DNA of 17,106 bases from an uncultured Planctomycetales bacterium (GTDB taxonomy: Bacteria; Planctomycetota; Planctomycetia; Pirellulales; S012-138). The DNA is taken from contig CALJLD010000175.1 in assembly GCA_937982665.1 (NCBI GenBank), positions 1-17,106 on the forward strand. Reading direction: 5' to 3'. The notes beneath the pieces are model-generated. The model did no database searches and was not told the origin of the DNA. It worked only from the letters and a program-made list of their open reading frames with translations. Positions 14,722 through 17,106 of this stretch are shown one piece after another (position 1 is the first letter of the stretch; every line of letters begins with the position of its first letter). Made by a program: the position numbers and the translations under genes.

Positions 14722-17106
14722 GTGAGATCAAGTCGCAAGAAATCCGCTGAGCACCGCAACGCTTATCAAAGAGATCAGGCGATTGCCCGGGCCCTGCATG
14801 CGCGCGGGTTTGTCACAACCGATGGCCGCATCATGCTGGTGCGCGGCATGCCGCAAATTGAAACTTTGTTCAAGCGGTTGATGCGGATTCGCAAACTCCC
14901 CAGCATGGTGGAATCTCCAACGCCTGCGGAACTTGGCTTCGCGGTGCCGTGCGAAGGCGAACTCACAATACGATCGCTCCAGACTTGTTCCCGGGCGTTG
15001 AAACGTTGGGAGCTAGCGCTCGACCTGGAGATTCGCCGGCTGAAGCCATCCAAGCAACGCCGCAAGAAGATCGCCGGCGAGTTGGGTGAGATTGAACGGC
15101 TCCGCGAGCGATTGTCTTCCTGGCATCAGGCGTTGCGGCAATTGGAGCGTCGCGACGATTGCGAACAATCCCCCTATGCCTTGTTGTCCGCAGACGAGCA
15201 AACACTGGCCGGACTGCTCAAGACGCACAATCTCCCGCCGACTCTTGCCTGGCTTGCCAGGGTTGTGCTGTGGATTGGCGGTCACAAGACCCTGCAACGA
15301 TTCCTGGTTGGCATTGGTCCGCTTTTGGATTTACCAGTGGAGCGCGACCAGATCAAAGAATTGCGGAGCCTTTTCAAAAGCCTGCAAGTATTGCGGAAAC
15401 GCAGCGAAGCCGAGTACCAGGTTCACCTGCGACTGGAACTGTACGAACTCATCATTTCGGCGTCACCGCAACTCGTCACCGCGGGCAAGTTATCCGCGCG
15501 TGCGCGAGTGCGAAGCTTCCGCGAGCATTGCGATCACTTGCTGAATGCATGCGAAGAGTTGTTGGCCCACTATTCCCACCGGAGCTTTGGCAGGGCCGTT
15601 TGCGGTTTGGCCAGCCTGGCCATCTGTGATGGCTCAAGAGTGGCGCTACCAGGTTCGTACATTCGTTCGCTTGTTGAGTCGTCCACTGCGTTGGGCGAAG
15701 GCCACCCGCTCAAGGACTGTATGCAAGCGCTGTTCCAGTATTCGAAGAAGCCAAAGTATGGCAAGTTGTTGCAAACGATCGAGCAACTCGAATCGCCGCT
15801 GTGCTATTTCGAGCTCGTGGAGATTGGCGGCTTGCTGGAGCAGGGTGTTTCGCTGCCGGATATTCAATGGATGCAAGAGCAGGATCTGTTGGGAACAATC
15901 CCCATTCACAAGAGCAATTCCATTGCCTGGGCGCGGCAGGTGGTCGGACGCTTGAAAGAGCTGCAACTACAACGGAGCGAAATCGAGAGCGTCTTTTACG
16001 CTGTTGAATCCACCGAAACCCGCGACGCAGTTTTGCGATTGTGCCGTTGGTGTGAACCGTTTTTGCGAGAGAGTTTGCCGCCGCGCGCGACGGACTTGAT
16101 TGCCAAAGCGTTGCTCAAGCAGTTGCTGCCAACAGTGAAGGTCTTGGCCGCTGACAAGAAGTTTCGCCTTTGGGCAGCTCCTGCGGTTCCCAAGGAAGCA
16201 GCCGGTTCACAGTACGATCACGAAAACTTCCGATCGGTCGCCAAGTGGCTGCGGCGTATTTTTGCGTATCAAGAGATTGGAGAATCGCCGCCGACGATTC
16301 CGAAGTCGCTCAATCGCCTTGTCGAGAATCCCGCACGCCGCGCCAAGGAGTGGGAGTATTTGCACGGGCTTGCTGAGCGCGATGTCATCAACCCGGTGCA
16401 GCGTTTGCGATTGAACAACCTGCAATCTACTGAAGTGGCCGCGTGCACCTTTCCACGCAAAAAGTGCGGCGCGCCGCTGCGCAAAGTTGTCTTCGCCTGG
16501 CACTGGACGCACTTAAGAAAGTTGCGCGTGATGCCGTTGTTGGTTATTGGAACAGCAACGTGGGCGTTCCATTGCCGCCGGAGTTCAGCGTGGCTCGGGC
16601 AGGAAACTTCGCGCAATGGCTGATCTGCCTGGAAGAGAAACGCCGCAAGGTCCTCAAGGACGTGCTGCAGCTCCACAAGGTTTGCAAGCAGCCATACAAA
16701 CGCCGGCTGCGGGCAAACAAGGATTGGCTGAGCCGCGCCCGGCGACAAGGCATCAATGTCAACGCCTGGCTGGACGCGCTCGCCGTGGAGGAGACGATTA
16801 ACGGGCGGCAGGTCAAAATCGCCGTGGAGTCCGATCCGTTTGAAATCCTGTTGATGGGGACCTATTTCCAAACATGTTTGAGCATTGGTGGTTCCGCTTG
16901 CAGCTCTGCATTGGCGAACGCACATGACGTCAATAAGCACGTGATCTATATGCGGGGAGCGGACGGGCAAGTCATCGCGCGGCAGTTGATCGGCGTGAGT
17001 CAAGACTTTCGCTTGTTGGGCTACCATTGCTACACGAATCTGCCCAATGAGAACGACGGCGATGTTTGTGCTGCGATGGCGCGTTACTGCGGGCGGCTTG
17101 CGCGCG
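14722..17106 (+). CDS. Large helix-rich protein of unknown function, with an internal -1 frame change; 3' end outside the window
   Basis: The preferred start is the GTG at 14722 (AAGGGA 9 bp upstream), giving a basic N-terminus (RSSRKKSAEHR). The first frame is open for about 570 codons, is rich in Leu, Arg and Glu and is predicted mostly helical, without signal peptide or membrane segment. It ends at a TGA at 16621-16623, but its last 55-60 codons lose coding character. The frame one base earlier is open from 16434 to the window end, 224 codons, and reads like protein: KVRRAAAQSCLRLALDALKK near 16461, then DPFEILLMGTYFQTCLSIGG from 16833, NKHVIY and ARQLIGVSQDFRLLGYHCY. The two frames therefore form one gene of at least 790 codons. 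The C-terminal pattern (C-L-S ... NK-x-V-x-Y-x-R ... ARQL) looks conserved, and I have a weak impression of similar planctomycete proteins, with a faint PcfJ-like flavour; no function is claimed. Confidence 0.7.

Noticed and set aside
16269..17027. 252-codon minus-strand open frame at the right end
   Set aside because: The plus strand of the same region encodes the clearer continuation of the upstream gene; the antisense frame shows no family motif.

Overview
The window looks like chromosomal DNA from a planctomycete, probably of the Pirellulales/Rhodopirellula type. The evidence is the set of gene families: a DUF1553 (PSD1-type) protein followed by a Tat-exported DUF1501 protein, an ECF sigma factor coupled to a very large Ser/Thr kinase with a TPR tail, a second ECF sigma of the planctomycete TIGR02999-like type, and many small secreted proteins of unknown function. 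No tRNA, rRNA, CRISPR array, transposase or integrase was seen.

Layout. (1) 1-2741: the end of a DUF1553 gene and a complete DUF1501 gene, a classic planctomycete pair. (2) 2742-3064: a non-coding spacer with two hairpins and a promoter-like block. (3) 3065-7298: an ECF sigma factor (GTG start) and, 10 bp later, a 1202-residue membrane Ser/Thr kinase with an extracytoplasmic TPR domain. (4) 7425-12090: five co-oriented genes for secreted proteins: a HAF-repeat-like protein, two related 'ATHLG' proteins on either side of a PKD/Ig-like protein, and an orphan. The run ends at a strong intrinsic terminator (12143-12175). (5) 12176-12812: three more hairpins, then a minus-strand ECF sigma gene that has lost its sigma-4 (-35 binding) domain. 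(6) 13587-14216: a secreted protein with 29 cysteines in about 186 mature residues, built on YDSCGCGG repeats and followed by a textbook terminator. (7) 14722 to the end: a large helix-rich protein of unknown function whose reading frame jumps by -1 near 16434-16464 and stays open to the window edge.

How the parts may work together. A block of about 23 bases starting TACGGGAA lies 44 bp upstream of the sigma/kinase operon and again 64 bp upstream of the first secreted-protein gene. My working hypothesis is an envelope-sensing module: the kinase, with its TPR sensor outside the membrane, controls its partner sigma factor, which transcribes its own operon and the secreted-protein cluster. This is inferred from motif sharing and gene order only. 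The other observations most worth checking are the decapitated sigma factor beside a hairpin cluster, and the -1 frame change in the last gene, which could be an assembly error, a real mutation or programmed frameshifting.
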